From Leptospira koniambonensis (GTDB lineage: Bacteria > Spirochaetota > Leptospiria > Leptospirales > Leptospiraceae), in NCBI RefSeq assembly GCF_004769555.1, contig NZ_RQFY01000004.1, positions 1,971,520-2,035,519 on the forward strand: a stretch of DNA of 64,000 nt, given 5' to 3'. The notes beneath the pieces were generated by a model. That model saw only the letters and a list, made by a program, of their open reading frames with translations, made no database searches and had not been told where the DNA came from. Both the position numbers and the translations under genes were made by a program. This document shows, one piece after another, positions 18,007 through 26,465 of this stretch (positions are counted from its first letter, which is position 1; each line of letters opens with the position of its first letter).

Positions 18007-19869
18007 ATGGTCTTCCGTAAATCTTTCTTCCTCTCGCTTATTTTTCTCATCCAATGCAGTACGGCGACTTATTCTACAAAATCGTATTCTAAATATGAAC
18101 AGATCAGAACAGTTCGTGAAAACGCGATCTCTTCCGAAAATTTAAGTCTGATCACAACCAGATTTTTAAAAAGTAACGATCTATACAAAAGATACCAAGA
18201 AACTCCCAGAGTAGTCATCTATGATCTGGATAATAGACTCGTAGCATTAAAAACGAGAGAGCTTGCCTACTATCTAGCAGAGCTATGTTATCAAGCTGGA
18301 TCTGAACTAGATCTGGAAGATCCAATTTTTGCGAGGATGTTTGCTTCTTCTTTAGTATATTCCTACACGTATCTATTTGATAAAAAGGCCATTCCAGCCG
18401 CGGATCCATTCTCTATGGAGTTCAGATTTGCGTTAGAAACGTATAATAGATCCCTCGCACAATTAGTTCGATTCGCCAAAAGGAATAGAAAACTCGCCAA
18501 TCTAACTGACCTAAATCTCCCGCTCATAAGAGGCGCACTCTCCATGACCAGGGCAGAAGTAGAAACTGCATGGACCCCGAAAAACTTCTTAGAGGTCGAA
18601 GTAGCCTACGATTATAAAAATGCAGGATTCTCCAACCAGATCAGTAAATTCGGGATAGGAACTCCTCTTATCTTGATCCGAAAACATCCCGAAAAAGAAC
18701 CAGAAGAAAGAAGAAAATATGAATTCGTAGCCGGAGTAGGTCAGGCATATCCAGGAACTGCACTCTTAACACTGGAAGAATCTTATTTAGAAAATCGTAA
18801 TTTAACTTTAAAAGCAGTCATTCATCTATACGATCCAGTTCATAGGGAAAGAGTTCAGTTTTCTGGATTAGATCTTCCTATGGAAAGTGATACAACGACT
18901 CCATTAGCTTATATGCTTTCTGGGGCAGAAAAAAGAGACGGATTTTTTGCAAAGTTCGACGGAGAAGTCGCATTAGAAAGGAAAGGCCTTTATCTAGTAT
19001 ATCCTTATAAAAAAGGAAAGATCCCAGTTGTGTTTGTGCATGGTCTTGCCTCTTCTCCTTTTATTTGGTTTCCGATGATCAATGAACTTTTAGCAGATCC
19101 TAAGATCAAGGATAACTACCAGTTTTGGGTGTATTGGTATCCTACAGGAAATCCTATTACAATATCTGCTGCTGATTTTAGGGACACTCTGCGAGATCTT
19201 CGAAAAACCTATGACCCAAAGGGAGAAGATTCTTCTTTTGATAAGATGATGATCGTGGGTCATAGTATGGGTGGGCTACTTTCTAAGCTGATGGTAACCA
19301 GAAGTAAAAAAGAAGATTGGATGAAAGTGGCAAATGTTTCTCCTGAAAAATTCGAAGCGTTAAATTCAGAATCTAAGGAAGAAGTAAAAAGAGTATTTGA
19401 CTTCAAACCTTTGCCCTTCGTAAAAAGGGCAGTGTTTATTGCGACACCACATAGAGGTTCCAATCTTGCCGAAGGATTTTTAGCCTCTATCGCAAGGATC
19501 TTATTCGTACTTCCAAAAGGTGCCCTTAATAATATAGGAAAGGCTTATAAATTTTTAACCTCCGATTCCGAGGAAGAATCCATTCTTCCTGAGACCTATG
19601 GAGTGGATGGACTTTCTCCCAATAGCCTATTCATGAAGGTGACGGGAGAATTAAAACCAGAAGTTCCATTTCACTCTATCATTGGAAACTCTAGGTTTAG
19701 AGATCTGGAATGGATCAATGATTCGGTAGTCTCTTATGACAGTTCTCATTTGGACGGAGCACAATCCGAACTTCTGATCGATTCAGACCATTCTGTCCAA
19801 GACCATATGCCTACCATTCTGGAAATTAAAAGAATTCTCTGGGAACATTCCGCGGCTTCTAAGAGATAA
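18007..19869 (+). CDS. alpha/beta-hydrolase (lipase-like) lipoprotein
   Basis: Predicted membrane-anchored esterase or lipase. The frame is open from a GTG at 17989, but that lies in the palindrome. The ATG at 18007 gives a signal peptide ending in the lipobox FLIQC, so it is taken as the start. Residues up to about 330 have no recognised domain. From about 340 comes an alpha/beta-hydrolase fold: the oxyanion strand VVFVHGLASSPFIWFP, then the nucleophile elbow GHSMGG with S420. Near the end, DSDHSVQDH may supply the catalytic acid and histidine. The layout resembles PGAP1/DUF676-type lipases. The substrate is unknown. No Shine-Dalgarno sequence is visible. Confidence 0.78.
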   Translation: MVFRKSFFLSLIFLIQCSTATYSTKSYSKYEQIRTVRENAISSENLSLITTRFLKSNDLYKRYQETPRVVIYDLDNRLVALKTRELAYYLAELCYQAGSELDLEDPIFARMFASSLVYSYTYLFDKKAIPAADPFSMEFRFALETYNRSLAQLVRFAKRNRKLANLTDLNLPLIRGALSMTRAEVETAWTPKNFLEVEVAYDYKNAGFSNQISKFGIGTPLILIRKHPEKEPEERRKYEFVAGVGQAYPGTALLTLEESYLENRNLTLKAVIHLYDPVHRERVQFSGLDLPMESDTTTPLAYMLSGAEKRDGFFAKFDGEVALERKGLYLVYPYKKGKIPVVFVHGLASSPFIWFPMINELLADPKIKDNYQFWVYWYPTGNPITISAADFRDTLRDLRKTYDPKGEDSSFDKMMIVGHSMGGLLSKLMVTRSKKEDWMKVANVSPEKFEALNSESKEEVKRVFDFKPLPFVKRAVFIATPHRGSNLAEGFLASIARILFVLPKGALNNIGKAYKFLTSDSEEESILPETYGVDGLSPNSLFMKVTGELKPEVPFHSIIGNSRFRDLEWINDSVVSYDSSHLDGAQSELLIDSDHSVQDHMPTILEIKRILWEHSAASKR

Positions 19870-19900
19870 TTTCTCTTTTTCTCAAATTATAATATTTTAT

Positions 19901-19938
19901 TTACGTATAATATTATAATTTATTAATATTATACGTAA
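19901..19938. promoter_or_regulatory. perfect 15-base AT-rich palindrome
   Basis: TTACGTATAATATTA at 19901-19915 and its exact complement TAATATTATACGTAA at 19924-19938 are separated by 8 bases. It lies 32 bases after the lipase stop and about 165 bases before the small lipoprotein gene, in a very AT-rich gap. It lacks a T run and a GC stem, so a protein-binding site is more likely than a terminator. Confidence 0.5.
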
Positions 19939-20101
19939 ACTTAAACTTTGTTTTTGCTCCGAAAGAGCATATTCAGAATGGTATATAAGGAATATTTTAT
20001 ATTTAATTTGGGATAAAAATATTTTTAGAAAAAATCTGCAAATAGATTTACTTCGAATGTGGGCCTGTTTTTCATTCGGAAAAAATATGAGAGACTTTTC
20101 T

Positions 20102-20434
20102 ATGTTAAGAATTTTTGTGTCTGTATTGTTGGTGCTAAGTGTTAGCTTTGCTAGTACTTCTTGCTCGGATCTAGAGGATTTAAATCCGCTTAGTACGAAG
20201 GATGACCAGGACGAGGCTATGGATAATTTTATAAAACTTTGGTTTATCGTAGTGGCAACTGGGCAAGCTCTGGCAAACAACCCTCCATCTTGGTTTCCGA
20301 CTTCTGCTTCCTCTATAGATGTGGAACAATCTAAGGCAGAATGGGATAAATTAGATCCTATTAAAAAAGCAGAGGCATGTGCGATTGCATTTGCTAGTGG
20401 AGAAAAACCTCCTGTGGAGCTTTGTGCAAAATAG
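20102..20434 (+). CDS. small putative lipoprotein
   Basis: Unknown function. The frame is open from an ATG at 20057. The ATG at 20102 follows a GAGAGA ribosome site at a good distance and yields a clean lipoprotein signal, MLRIFVSVLLVLSVSFASTSC, with the lipid-modified cysteine at position 21. The mature 90 residues contain an acidic linker, a hydrophobic patch (FIKLWFIVVATGQALA) and two C-terminal cysteines that could form a disulfide (EACAIAFASG and ELCAK). A GC-rich terminator hairpin follows. It is convergent with the tetR gene. Confidence 0.55.
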   Translation: MLRIFVSVLLVLSVSFASTSCSDLEDLNPLSTKDDQDEAMDNFIKLWFIVVATGQALANNPPSWFPTSASSIDVEQSKAEWDKLDPIKKAEACAIAFASGEKPPVELCAK

Positions 20435-20452
20435 ATAGCGAATCAACTTGAG

Positions 20453-20497
20453 GATCGGTGGCGCGATACATATTCCTTGGTCAGCGCGCCGCCGATC
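20453..20497. terminator. bidirectional terminator hairpin
   Basis: GATCGGTGGCGCG at 20453-20465 pairs with CGCGCCGCCGATC at 20485-20497 over 13 bases with one G-U pair. TTTCTTTT follows on the plus strand. It sits between the convergent small lipoprotein gene and tetR. Confidence 0.8.
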
Positions 20498-20503
20498 TTT
20501 CTT

Positions 20504-21142
20504 TTAGGCGTTCATTCCTTTCCAAAGCCAATCAAAGGATTCAGAAAGTGTCTGGTCTAATTCTCCTTCTAAAAGCCAAAGATTTTTATTTAAGAATGCT
20601 TCTTTTACTTCTTTGGGTGGATTATGATGTTGCCAAAGCATTAAACCTAAAAAATAAAAACGTAATATAAATTTTCTGGCATTTGCAATAGTAAGTCCAG
20701 TTTCTTTGGAAAGCCAGATCCTTGCCAATTCATCCATACCGTCAGAAGTGTTCTTTTTGAATTCATACAAAAAGTTTTGGTTCACATTACTTTCTAAAAT
20801 TCCAGGAATAATAAGTCCTACGAACATAAAAATTTCGTTTTCTGAAAACTGACGAATGATCTTTTCTTTTAACTTGGTTAAAGAATATTCTGGGCCTTGT
20901 AGTAGTGCTCCCATTTCCTTAAAAAAGAATTCAGTTTCTTGTAAATGAAGTGTGAGAAAAATTTCTTCCCTAGTTTTGAAATAGAAATAGATCACACCCT
21001 TGGTGACTCCTGCGGCCTCCGCAATCTCCTGGGTGCTGGGAAGAGGATGTTTTTGTTTTACCAGAAGTTCCCGCAAGGCAGCCACAATGGACTGCTTGCG
21101 GATTTCCTTTTCTTCCGGCCTTCTGGCTCTTTTTTTATCCAC
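20504..21142 (-). CDS. TetR/AcrR-family transcriptional regulator
   Basis: The N-terminal helix-turn-helix reads TQEIAEAAGVTKGVIYFYFK followed by TREEIF, the standard TetR DNA-binding domain. The rest is an unspecific helical ligand domain. The frame runs open into the upstream gene as far as 21337, but a TetR protein of normal size results from the GTG at 21142 (VDKKRARRPEEKE), 213 residues, which is the start chosen. It lies 10 bases after the epimerase stop, so it is the second gene of that unit and probably regulates it. Paired repeats upstream of the epimerase gene are candidate binding sites. Confidence 0.85.
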   Translation of the reverse strand: MDKKRARRPEEKEIRKQSIVAALRELLVKQKHPLPSTQEIAEAAGVTKGVIYFYFKTREEIFLTLHLQETEFFFKEMGALLQGPEYSLTKLKEKIIRQFSENEIFMFVGLIIPGILESNVNQNFLYEFKKNTSDGMDELARIWLSKETGLTIANARKFILRFYFLGLMLWQHHNPPKEVKEAFLNKNLWLLEGELDQTLSESFDWLWKGMNA

Positions 21143-21152
21143 TCTCAGGAAA

Positions 21153-22154
21153 CTATACGGCAGCGGACAACATCCAGTCAACTGTCTCTTGGAGTGATTT
21201 TTTAACAGGCATAGGTTTCCATTGAAATTCTTTAGCCAATCGATCTGAGTTATACTCTTGTTTTCTTTGCAGATAATCTTGTACGATCTCAGAATTGATC
21301 TGTCTATCCAAACCTGTGACAGCATGTTTGAAAGCATCCAGATAAGGCATGACTCGAACGATAAAGGAAGGGAGTTCCTTCCCGGTTGTTTTTGCCTTAG
21401 GATGGATCTCTTTTACAAGTTTACAAACTTGAGAAACAGAGAGAGTTTCACCGGTTGCGATATACCTTCCTTGGGCTGCAGGATTTTCGTAAGCCAAGAT
21501 ATGTGCCATTGCAACATCCCTTACATCTACGTAAGAAAAAGTCATCTTAGGTGCGAATGGAAGTTGTCCTTTTAAAATGTCTTGGATCAATTTTAAAGAA
21601 GAAGTAGGTTGAGTAAACTGTGGACCCAAAATGGTTCCAGGAAGAACAGTTACCAGATTTAAACCTAATTTTTTAGAAATTTCCCAAGCCAATTTTTCAG
21701 ATTGGGTTTTAGAAATCGCATATGGTTCTTTTGCAGAATCATTCCAAGTAGATTCGTTTAGAGGAGATTCTCCTTCTGCAATTGTTCCTACAGCAGCGAT
21801 ACTCGAAGTATATACTACTTTTTTGATCCCAGCCTTGTGAGCTTCATCCAAAATGTTTCTGGTTCCGTTGATATTCGGTTCTACAACTTCCTTCTGTGGA
21901 TCTTTGGCAGTCAGATTAAATGCAGCCGCCACTTGAAAAAGCCCATCTTGCCCTTGGAGTGCCTTACGAAGAGATTCTCGATCTCCCAGATCCGCAGAGA
22001 CTAATTTCACTCCTAATATTTTTAGGTTAGAAGTTTTCTTCGAATCATTCGCATCTCTAACTGCAGCCGTTACCTCATAGCCTCTTTCCTGAAGAAGTTT
22101 TACTAAAGAAAAACCCAGGTGCCCACTCGCACCAGTTACCAATACTTTTTTCAT
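21153..22154 (-). CDS. NAD(P)-dependent epimerase/reductase, dihydroflavonol-reductase-like
   Basis: Extended short-chain dehydrogenase of 333 residues. The cofactor-binding GASGHLG is at residues 8-14, and the catalytic motif is YAISKTQSEK with its preceding VYTSSIAAVG strand. The NAD(P)-binding and C-terminal substrate regions are complete. Members of this branch act on sugar nucleotides, sterols or flavonoid-like ketones, so the substrate cannot be specified. It starts the unit with tetR. The 5' region carries direct repeats TATACCA that could be the operator. The first ATG is used and follows a GAGGTAGAGG ribosome site. Confidence 0.82.
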   Translation of the reverse strand: MKKVLVTGASGHLGFSLVKLLQERGYEVTAAVRDANDSKKTSNLKILGVKLVSADLGDRESLRKALQGQDGLFQVAAAFNLTAKDPQKEVVEPNINGTRNILDEAHKAGIKKVVYTSSIAAVGTIAEGESPLNESTWNDSAKEPYAISKTQSEKLAWEISKKLGLNLVTVLPGTILGPQFTQPTSSLKLIQDILKGQLPFAPKMTFSYVDVRDVAMAHILAYENPAAQGRYIATGETLSVSQVCKLVKEIHPKAKTTGKELPSFIVRVMPYLDAFKHAVTGLDRQINSEIVQDYLQRKQEYNSDRLAKEFQWKPMPVKKSLQETVDWMLSAAV

Positions 22155-22176
22155 GAGCCTCTACCTCGCTAATTAA

Positions 22177-22214
22177 TATACCATTGGACTATAAATAATA
22201 TACCAATAGTCAAT
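22177..22214 (-). promoter_or_regulatory. candidate TetR operator upstream of the epimerase gene
   Basis: TATACCATTGGACTAT at 22177-22192 and TATACCAATAGTCAAT at 22199-22214 form direct repeats 22 bases apart, that is two helical turns. TTGGACTAT and ATAGTCAA within them are also near inverted repeats. On the minus strand the sequence TTGACT offers a -35 element. The location immediately before the epimerase-tetR unit suggests autoregulation. Confidence 0.5.
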
Positions 22215-22297
22215 TATTTTTTTAAAAAAGGCTCCCGGGGATGGATTACGGGAAATCTGTATTCTGACAAATTGGCATATTTACTCAGGAATCTAAT

Positions 22298-22326
22298 GAG
22301 GAGGTTAGATTATGATCCTGATTTGA
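22298..22326 (+). other. strong ribosome site before a four-codon reading frame
   Basis: GAGGAGG at 22298-22304 is followed seven bases later by ATG ATC CTG ATT TGA (22312-22326). It lies in the gap upstream of the lipoprotein gene at 22441. It could be a leader peptide or the remnant of a lost gene. The rest of the 286-base gap shows nothing else clear. Confidence 0.3.
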
Positions 22327-22440
22327 ATATTAAAATTCGACTAGTAGTATTACGTTCGGTTATTTAAGAATTAATAATAGAGAAAAGTGTACTTTCGAAT
22401 TTTATAAAATTATTGACTAGTTTGGATCGAAGATTTAGGA

Positions 22441-22965
22441 ATGTTCCTTCTTAAAGATTTCATGTTTTTCAAAATTACATTTCGCTTAATTGGAATTTTA
22501 TTATTAACTTCAGTATTGGAGTGTTCCGCAACCCTCGCTCCTGCTTATGACAGAGGACTTTTGGATCGGACCATAAGCTCTAATGTGGAGTTAATGGAAT
22601 TTTTCGCATCGATATCCTCCGGGACCTGCAATAACTCTGAAAAGTTCGAAACTAGGAAAGTAAGTTATTCTTCGTTGATCGGGAAATTCGATGCGCTTGG
22701 GATTTTGTCCAGGGCGAGGCCAGTTCCTAAGCCTAAACTTTTAGACAAGATCAATGAGGAGTTGATCAAGAAGAATATTCCCGTCCCGAAGGAATGGGAT
22801 ATTCCAAGCGCAGTGGCCTTTGAAAAAATTTCAGAGTCTTTAATGAAAATGAGAGAGAGTGATTCGAATAAGTGTGTTACCGCAACGGAAATACGTCTTT
22901 TTAAAAATCAGATCTCGATTTTCCTGCACCAGGCGCTGACGTACGAAACTTTTTTAGAGAGATAA
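22441..22965 (+). CDS. putative lipoprotein of unknown function
   Basis: Unrecognised. The 174-residue product has an N-terminal hydrophobic segment (FRLIGILLLTSVLEC) ending in a plausible spirochaetal lipobox. The ATG at 22462 would give a shorter and equally good signal peptide, and neither start has a convincing ribosome site. The mature part is mostly helical, with a Pro/Lys-rich middle (RARPVPKPKLLDKINEEL) and two cysteines. The next gene begins 3 bases after its stop, so the two are probably one transcript. The flanking DNA is AT-rich compared with the rest of the window. Confidence 0.5.
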   Translation: MFLLKDFMFFKITFRLIGILLLTSVLECSATLAPAYDRGLLDRTISSNVELMEFFASISSGTCNNSEKFETRKVSYSSLIGKFDALGILSRARPVPKPKLLDKINEELIKKNIPVPKEWDIPSAVAFEKISESLMKMRESDSNKCVTATEIRLFKNQISIFLHQALTYETFLER

Positions 22966-22968
22966 TGT

Positions 22969-23319
22969 ATGGCTTCTAAGAATCTAATCGATACTGGGAA
23001 ACTTTTGGAAGATTTAAGGAAAACGGCTGGTCAGGTCTTAAAAAAGGACGTTGGTACTTACGCTGGATTTTCGGAAAAACAATTAAGGGATATTGTAAAA
23101 CAAGCCGCCGAACTCCAACAAGGAATTATCGCAGGAGAAATTTCCAAGGAGAATGAAGCATATTTTTCTCAAGGGATTAAAGATATGACGGTTAATTTTG
23201 CAAATACGTTAGAAGGACTTGCTTTGGTTACCGTGGAAAAACTTTGGAATGCGATCGTAGATGCCGTTTGGGCTGCGATCGAAAAAGGAATCGGAACTTC
23301 TATACAAAAGCCAAAATAA
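22969..23319 (+). CDS. small helical protein with amphipathic C-terminus
   Basis: Unrecognised. The 116-residue protein has no signal peptide. The first 80 residues form charged helices (KQLRDIVKQAAELQQGIIAG). The C-terminal part, LEGLALVTVEKLWNAIVDAV and then WAAIEKGIG, is strongly amphipathic with two tryptophans, a pattern seen in peptides that associate with membranes. It follows the putative lipoprotein gene by 3 bases. It ends 2 bases from the convergent AraC-type regulator. Confidence 0.5.
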   Translation: MASKNLIDTGKLLEDLRKTAGQVLKKDVGTYAGFSEKQLRDIVKQAAELQQGIIAGEISKENEAYFSQGIKDMTVNFANTLEGLALVTVEKLWNAIVDAVWAAIEKGIGTSIQKPK

Positions 23320-23321
23320 GT

Positions 23322-24422
23322 TTAATCTTTTTCGGAAATTTTTTCCTTCCTATATAACGCAGGTGACATTCCTATAAACTTTACGAATTGGGAATGGAAG
23401 GTGGATTTGGAATTAAAACCAACTGCGAATGCGATATCTAATACGGAACTTTCTGGTTCTTCTATCAGACGTTTGCATGCTTCCTGCACTCTGTATCGAT
23501 TGATTAGTTCGTAAAAATTCATTTTATGAACTTCGTTTAAGTATCTGGAAGTTTGATGCAAATTTAGTCCTAACTCTGCCGCTAAATCTACTAATCTTAA
23601 TTCACTGTCTCTATATAAATTTTTTGTCTCTAATAGTTCTTTGAGTTTGGAATTGGCTGCTTCTACTTCTTTGGAGAGAAGTGGAGTGTTTTGGTATTTT
23701 GCGCTTTGGATGACTTGGGTGATTTCGTTGAAAAAACCAGGATGTCTTTCTCTGACTAAGAATAGCAGAAGGACCATGATGCAGATTAATGAAGCTCCTA
23801 GGTCGAACAAATATTTGTTCTTTAGAAAGTATGCAGTTCCTATAAAACTATTTGCGAATACAGGCAGAAGTAAAACGAACCAGACTAATTTTAATTCGTA
23901 CATTTCGTATCTTCTACTCACCTTATGGTATAGATAAAGGCAGAATAGGGAATATACGGAAACCTGGATGCTTGCGATAAAACTCCCCAAATGGGCCCAA
24001 TCCAGTCTGAATTCTTTGGATCCTTGTATTACCTGGGCTTTTAGTTCTGAGCTATCTTGTGAAAAGAAAATACATTCAAAAACTGTGAATAGTAGTACTG
24101 GCGAAAAATGGAGCCCGTATCGGATGAGTTTTTCTTTTGGGCCTTCTTCTTCTGTTTCTAAGAAGGAACGAATGTAAGTGTAGATCAGAGGCCCTACGGA
24201 AAGTACGCTTGTATGTAAAAATATAAATAGATAAGGAATTTCTAATAGATCATCCTGCAAATACCAGGAATACCTAAGTAGAATTGTCCCAGTCAGGGTC
24301 ATAATCAGCACTAAAATCCGATTTCCGGAACCTGGGCGGATGATTTCCAGATATGCGTATATAAATGCGGCCCCGGCTCCGAACTGTAGGAATTTCAGGA
24401 AAAATATATGTAGGTATTCCAT
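23322..24422 (-). CDS. membrane-bound AraC-family transcriptional regulator
   Basis: The first 230 residues contain about seven hydrophobic segments. The last 110 residues are an AraC/XylS double helix-turn-helix: LRLVDLAAELGLNLHQTSRY, then the signature SSVLDIAFAVGFNSKSTFHS with QFVKFIGMSPALYR. This layout (multi-pass sensor plus AraC domain) is common in Leptospira and Bacteroidetes and implies control from the membrane. The signal and target genes are unknown. The divergent C45-type hydrolase gene upstream is an obvious candidate target. Confidence 0.85.
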   Translation of the reverse strand: MEYLHIFFLKFLQFGAGAAFIYAYLEIIRPGSGNRILVLIMTLTGTILLRYSWYLQDDLLEIPYLFIFLHTSVLSVGPLIYTYIRSFLETEEEGPKEKLIRYGLHFSPVLLFTVFECIFFSQDSSELKAQVIQGSKEFRLDWAHLGSFIASIQVSVYSLFCLYLYHKVSRRYEMYELKLVWFVLLLPVFANSFIGTAYFLKNKYLFDLGASLICIMVLLLFLVRERHPGFFNEITQVIQSAKYQNTPLLSKEVEAANSKLKELLETKNLYRDSELRLVDLAAELGLNLHQTSRYLNEVHKMNFYELINRYRVQEACKRLIEEPESSVLDIAFAVGFNSKSTFHSQFVKFIGMSPALYRKEKISEKD

Positions 24423-24572
24423 AGGTTGGCTGTGCTATTTCATTCTCTGGGTAGCATTCTGCAACTCGCTTTCGCCCGCTGGAGGTATTACAGGAGTCCG
24501 ATCCGATAAGTTCGGCTATCCGAACCTATGGAGGCGGTCGATGCGTGAGCGGAAGTATGTTATGATTGGCCC

Positions 24573-26324
24573 ATGAATTCGGAAACATATCCATTAGCGG
24601 TAATACAGCTCAAGGGTTCCCAGGAAGAAATGGGAAGACAATTCGGTGAGATCATGAATGAGATCGGGCAGTTTGAGCCGATCTTTGATTTTTATCCTGT
24701 GATGGCTCGTAATCTTCTCTTGGGGAGTTTACCTCGTAGTAATCGGAATTTTTTGGCAAAGGGTGTGACTTCTCTTTTGGTGAATTGGATGTCCAAGAGA
24801 ATGATGAAACATAGGCCGGAAGAATTTTCTGCGAGGACGATTGCTGCTCTAACTTCAGCAGGTCGTTCTGCGAAATTGGAGAAGGAACTTTTTACTATGG
24901 ATTCTTTCCAAAACTCAGTTGGGTTTTTAGGAATGATCCAACTTCTTCCTGAACTCGCACATATGAGTCCGGGTAGAAGTCCTCAAATGATCCCTGCATG
25001 TACGAGTGTTGCTGTCTGGGGAGAGCAAAGTCAGGACGGCAAATTATACCACGCGCGCAATTTCGATTTTCCAGGTGTGGAAGTTTGGGACAAACGTCCG
25101 ATCGTTGTTTTCTGTACTCCTGAAAAAGGTTTACGTTATGGTTATATTGCATGTAGAGGTGCAGATGTTCCTGGGATCACTGCGTTTAACGAAGCAGGTT
25201 TGACTATCGCATTCCATACTCGCTTTCATAAGAAGATCGGCTTTAACGGTTTAGGCGTTATCGATTTTGGTCATAAGATTATTTCTGAAGCAAGATCTAT
25301 CGAAGAAGCAGTAAGTATCGCCAAAAAACATAAGATCAATTCTACTTGGGGTTTGATTGTTACAAATCATAAAGAGAAGGGACCGAAGGCTGCGATTATC
25401 GAGACCAATTACGGCAATGTGGATGTGGTATATCCTAATTTAGGAAAAGATCATATTGTTAATACCAATCATTACCAAAGTGAAAAACTGCAAGACGGAG
25501 AGATCATGGCGGCTCCCGTTTTCTATCATCATTGTATCAGCCGTTTTGATAGAGCAGAACAACTTCTTTCTTCTCAAAAAAAGAAGAAGGGAACAAGTGT
25601 CATAGATCTTCAGAATCTCCTAGATGATACGATTGATTATTCCAGCGGAGAAGTTCGCACAATGGGTTCTACGATCCGTCAAATCACTTCCGTTAAGTCA
25701 GTTGTGATGAGTGCAGAGGCTCGTAAAATTTTTGTTTCCGTTGGTACTGCTCCCACTAGTAGCGGCCCTTACATGGAAATTCCTATGGCTTGGGGAGAAG
25801 CGGGTTATAAACTTTTGGATCTTTCTGATATTAAAAAAGGAAAAGGGAAGAAGGTTTCGAAATCCAAAAATCCTAAAGTTGGTTCGGCAATCCAGCATTA
25901 TAAAAAAGCGATGCTTATCAATGATGATCCTGGGATGGGAGGGATTGACGATATTCTTCTGGAATTACAAAAAGCGAACGAAGAATTCATAGGAAAGGAT
26001 CCTTCTATCCTATTCTTAGAAGCAATTTTATATCTGGAAAAAGGAAATCTGAACAAGGCTGCGTTCTTATTGGAACAAGCAGAAAGTTTAGAGACTTCTT
26101 CTTTTAGAAAACAGCAAAGTGCATTGTGGCTGGCTAGAACTCAGTCAGTCTTGGGTAAACAAAAAATAGCAGATCATTTCTACGATAAGATCAAAAATTC
26201 AAAAACGGAATTTTCGACTCAGGTTTGGAAACAAAAAGTATTCCAAGACAAAGGCAAATATTCCGCTAAGAAATTAAGACAGGTTTCTCCGAACTTTATT
26301 ATCGTAGAAGCGAACGAGCTTTAA
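24573..26324 (+). CDS. C45-family Ntn-hydrolase (acyl-CoA:6-APA acyltransferase-like) with helical C-terminal extension
   Basis: The N-terminal 400 residues resemble the peptidase C45 / acyl-coenzyme A:6-aminopenicillanic acid acyltransferase group, which hydrolyse or transfer amide-linked acyl chains after self-cleavage. The putative nucleophile is C143 in PACTSVAVWGEQSQDGKLYH. The following ARNFDFPG is the matching conserved segment. From about residue 455, helical repeats (AILYLEKGNLNKAAFLLEQA, then QSALWLARTQSVLG) look like TPR units, extending the protein to 583 residues. No obvious signal peptide is present. The substrate is unknown; in bacteria such proteins often act on lipid or bile-type amides. 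Divergent from the AraC-type gene. Confidence 0.75.
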   Translation: MNSETYPLAVIQLKGSQEEMGRQFGEIMNEIGQFEPIFDFYPVMARNLLLGSLPRSNRNFLAKGVTSLLVNWMSKRMMKHRPEEFSARTIAALTSAGRSAKLEKELFTMDSFQNSVGFLGMIQLLPELAHMSPGRSPQMIPACTSVAVWGEQSQDGKLYHARNFDFPGVEVWDKRPIVVFCTPEKGLRYGYIACRGADVPGITAFNEAGLTIAFHTRFHKKIGFNGLGVIDFGHKIISEARSIEEAVSIAKKHKINSTWGLIVTNHKEKGPKAAIIETNYGNVDVVYPNLGKDHIVNTNHYQSEKLQDGEIMAAPVFYHHCISRFDRAEQLLSSQKKKKGTSVIDLQNLLDDTIDYSSGEVRTMGSTIRQITSVKSVVMSAEARKIFVSVGTAPTSSGPYMEIPMAWGEAGYKLLDLSDIKKGKGKKVSKSKNPKVGSAIQHYKKAMLINDDPGMGGIDDILLELQKANEEFIGKDPSILFLEAILYLEKGNLNKAAFLLEQAESLETSSFRKQQSALWLARTQSVLGKQKIADHFYDKIKNSKTEFSTQVWKQKVFQDKGKYSAKKLRQVSPNFIIVEANEL

Positions 26325-26334
26325 AAGTTAGGCG

Positions 26335-26433
26335 TTCGCACAGAGAACACAGAGTTCGCGGGGGGATCTTTTGTTCATGTAGGAATTCCAAGATCTGATC
26401 AAACCTCTGTGCTCTCGGTGGGCTCTGTGCGAA
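26335..26433. repeat. dispersed intergenic palindrome, family B, copy 3
   Basis: The left arm begins TTCGCACAGAGAACACAGAG at 26335. The right arm ends CGGTGGGCTCTGTGCGAA at 26433. The inner part contains ATGTAGGAATTCCAAGAT. It lies between the convergent C45-hydrolase gene and the DUF1566 lipoprotein gene, so a terminator function for both is possible. Confidence 0.7.
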
Positions 26434-26465
26434 AATGTTATAAACTTTTACACGTGAAAATTCAA

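Noticed and set aside
21143..21337. Longer N-terminus for the TetR-type regulator
   Set aside because: It overlaps the epimerase gene in another frame, adds residues unlike TetR proteins, and a GTG start gives the normal size.
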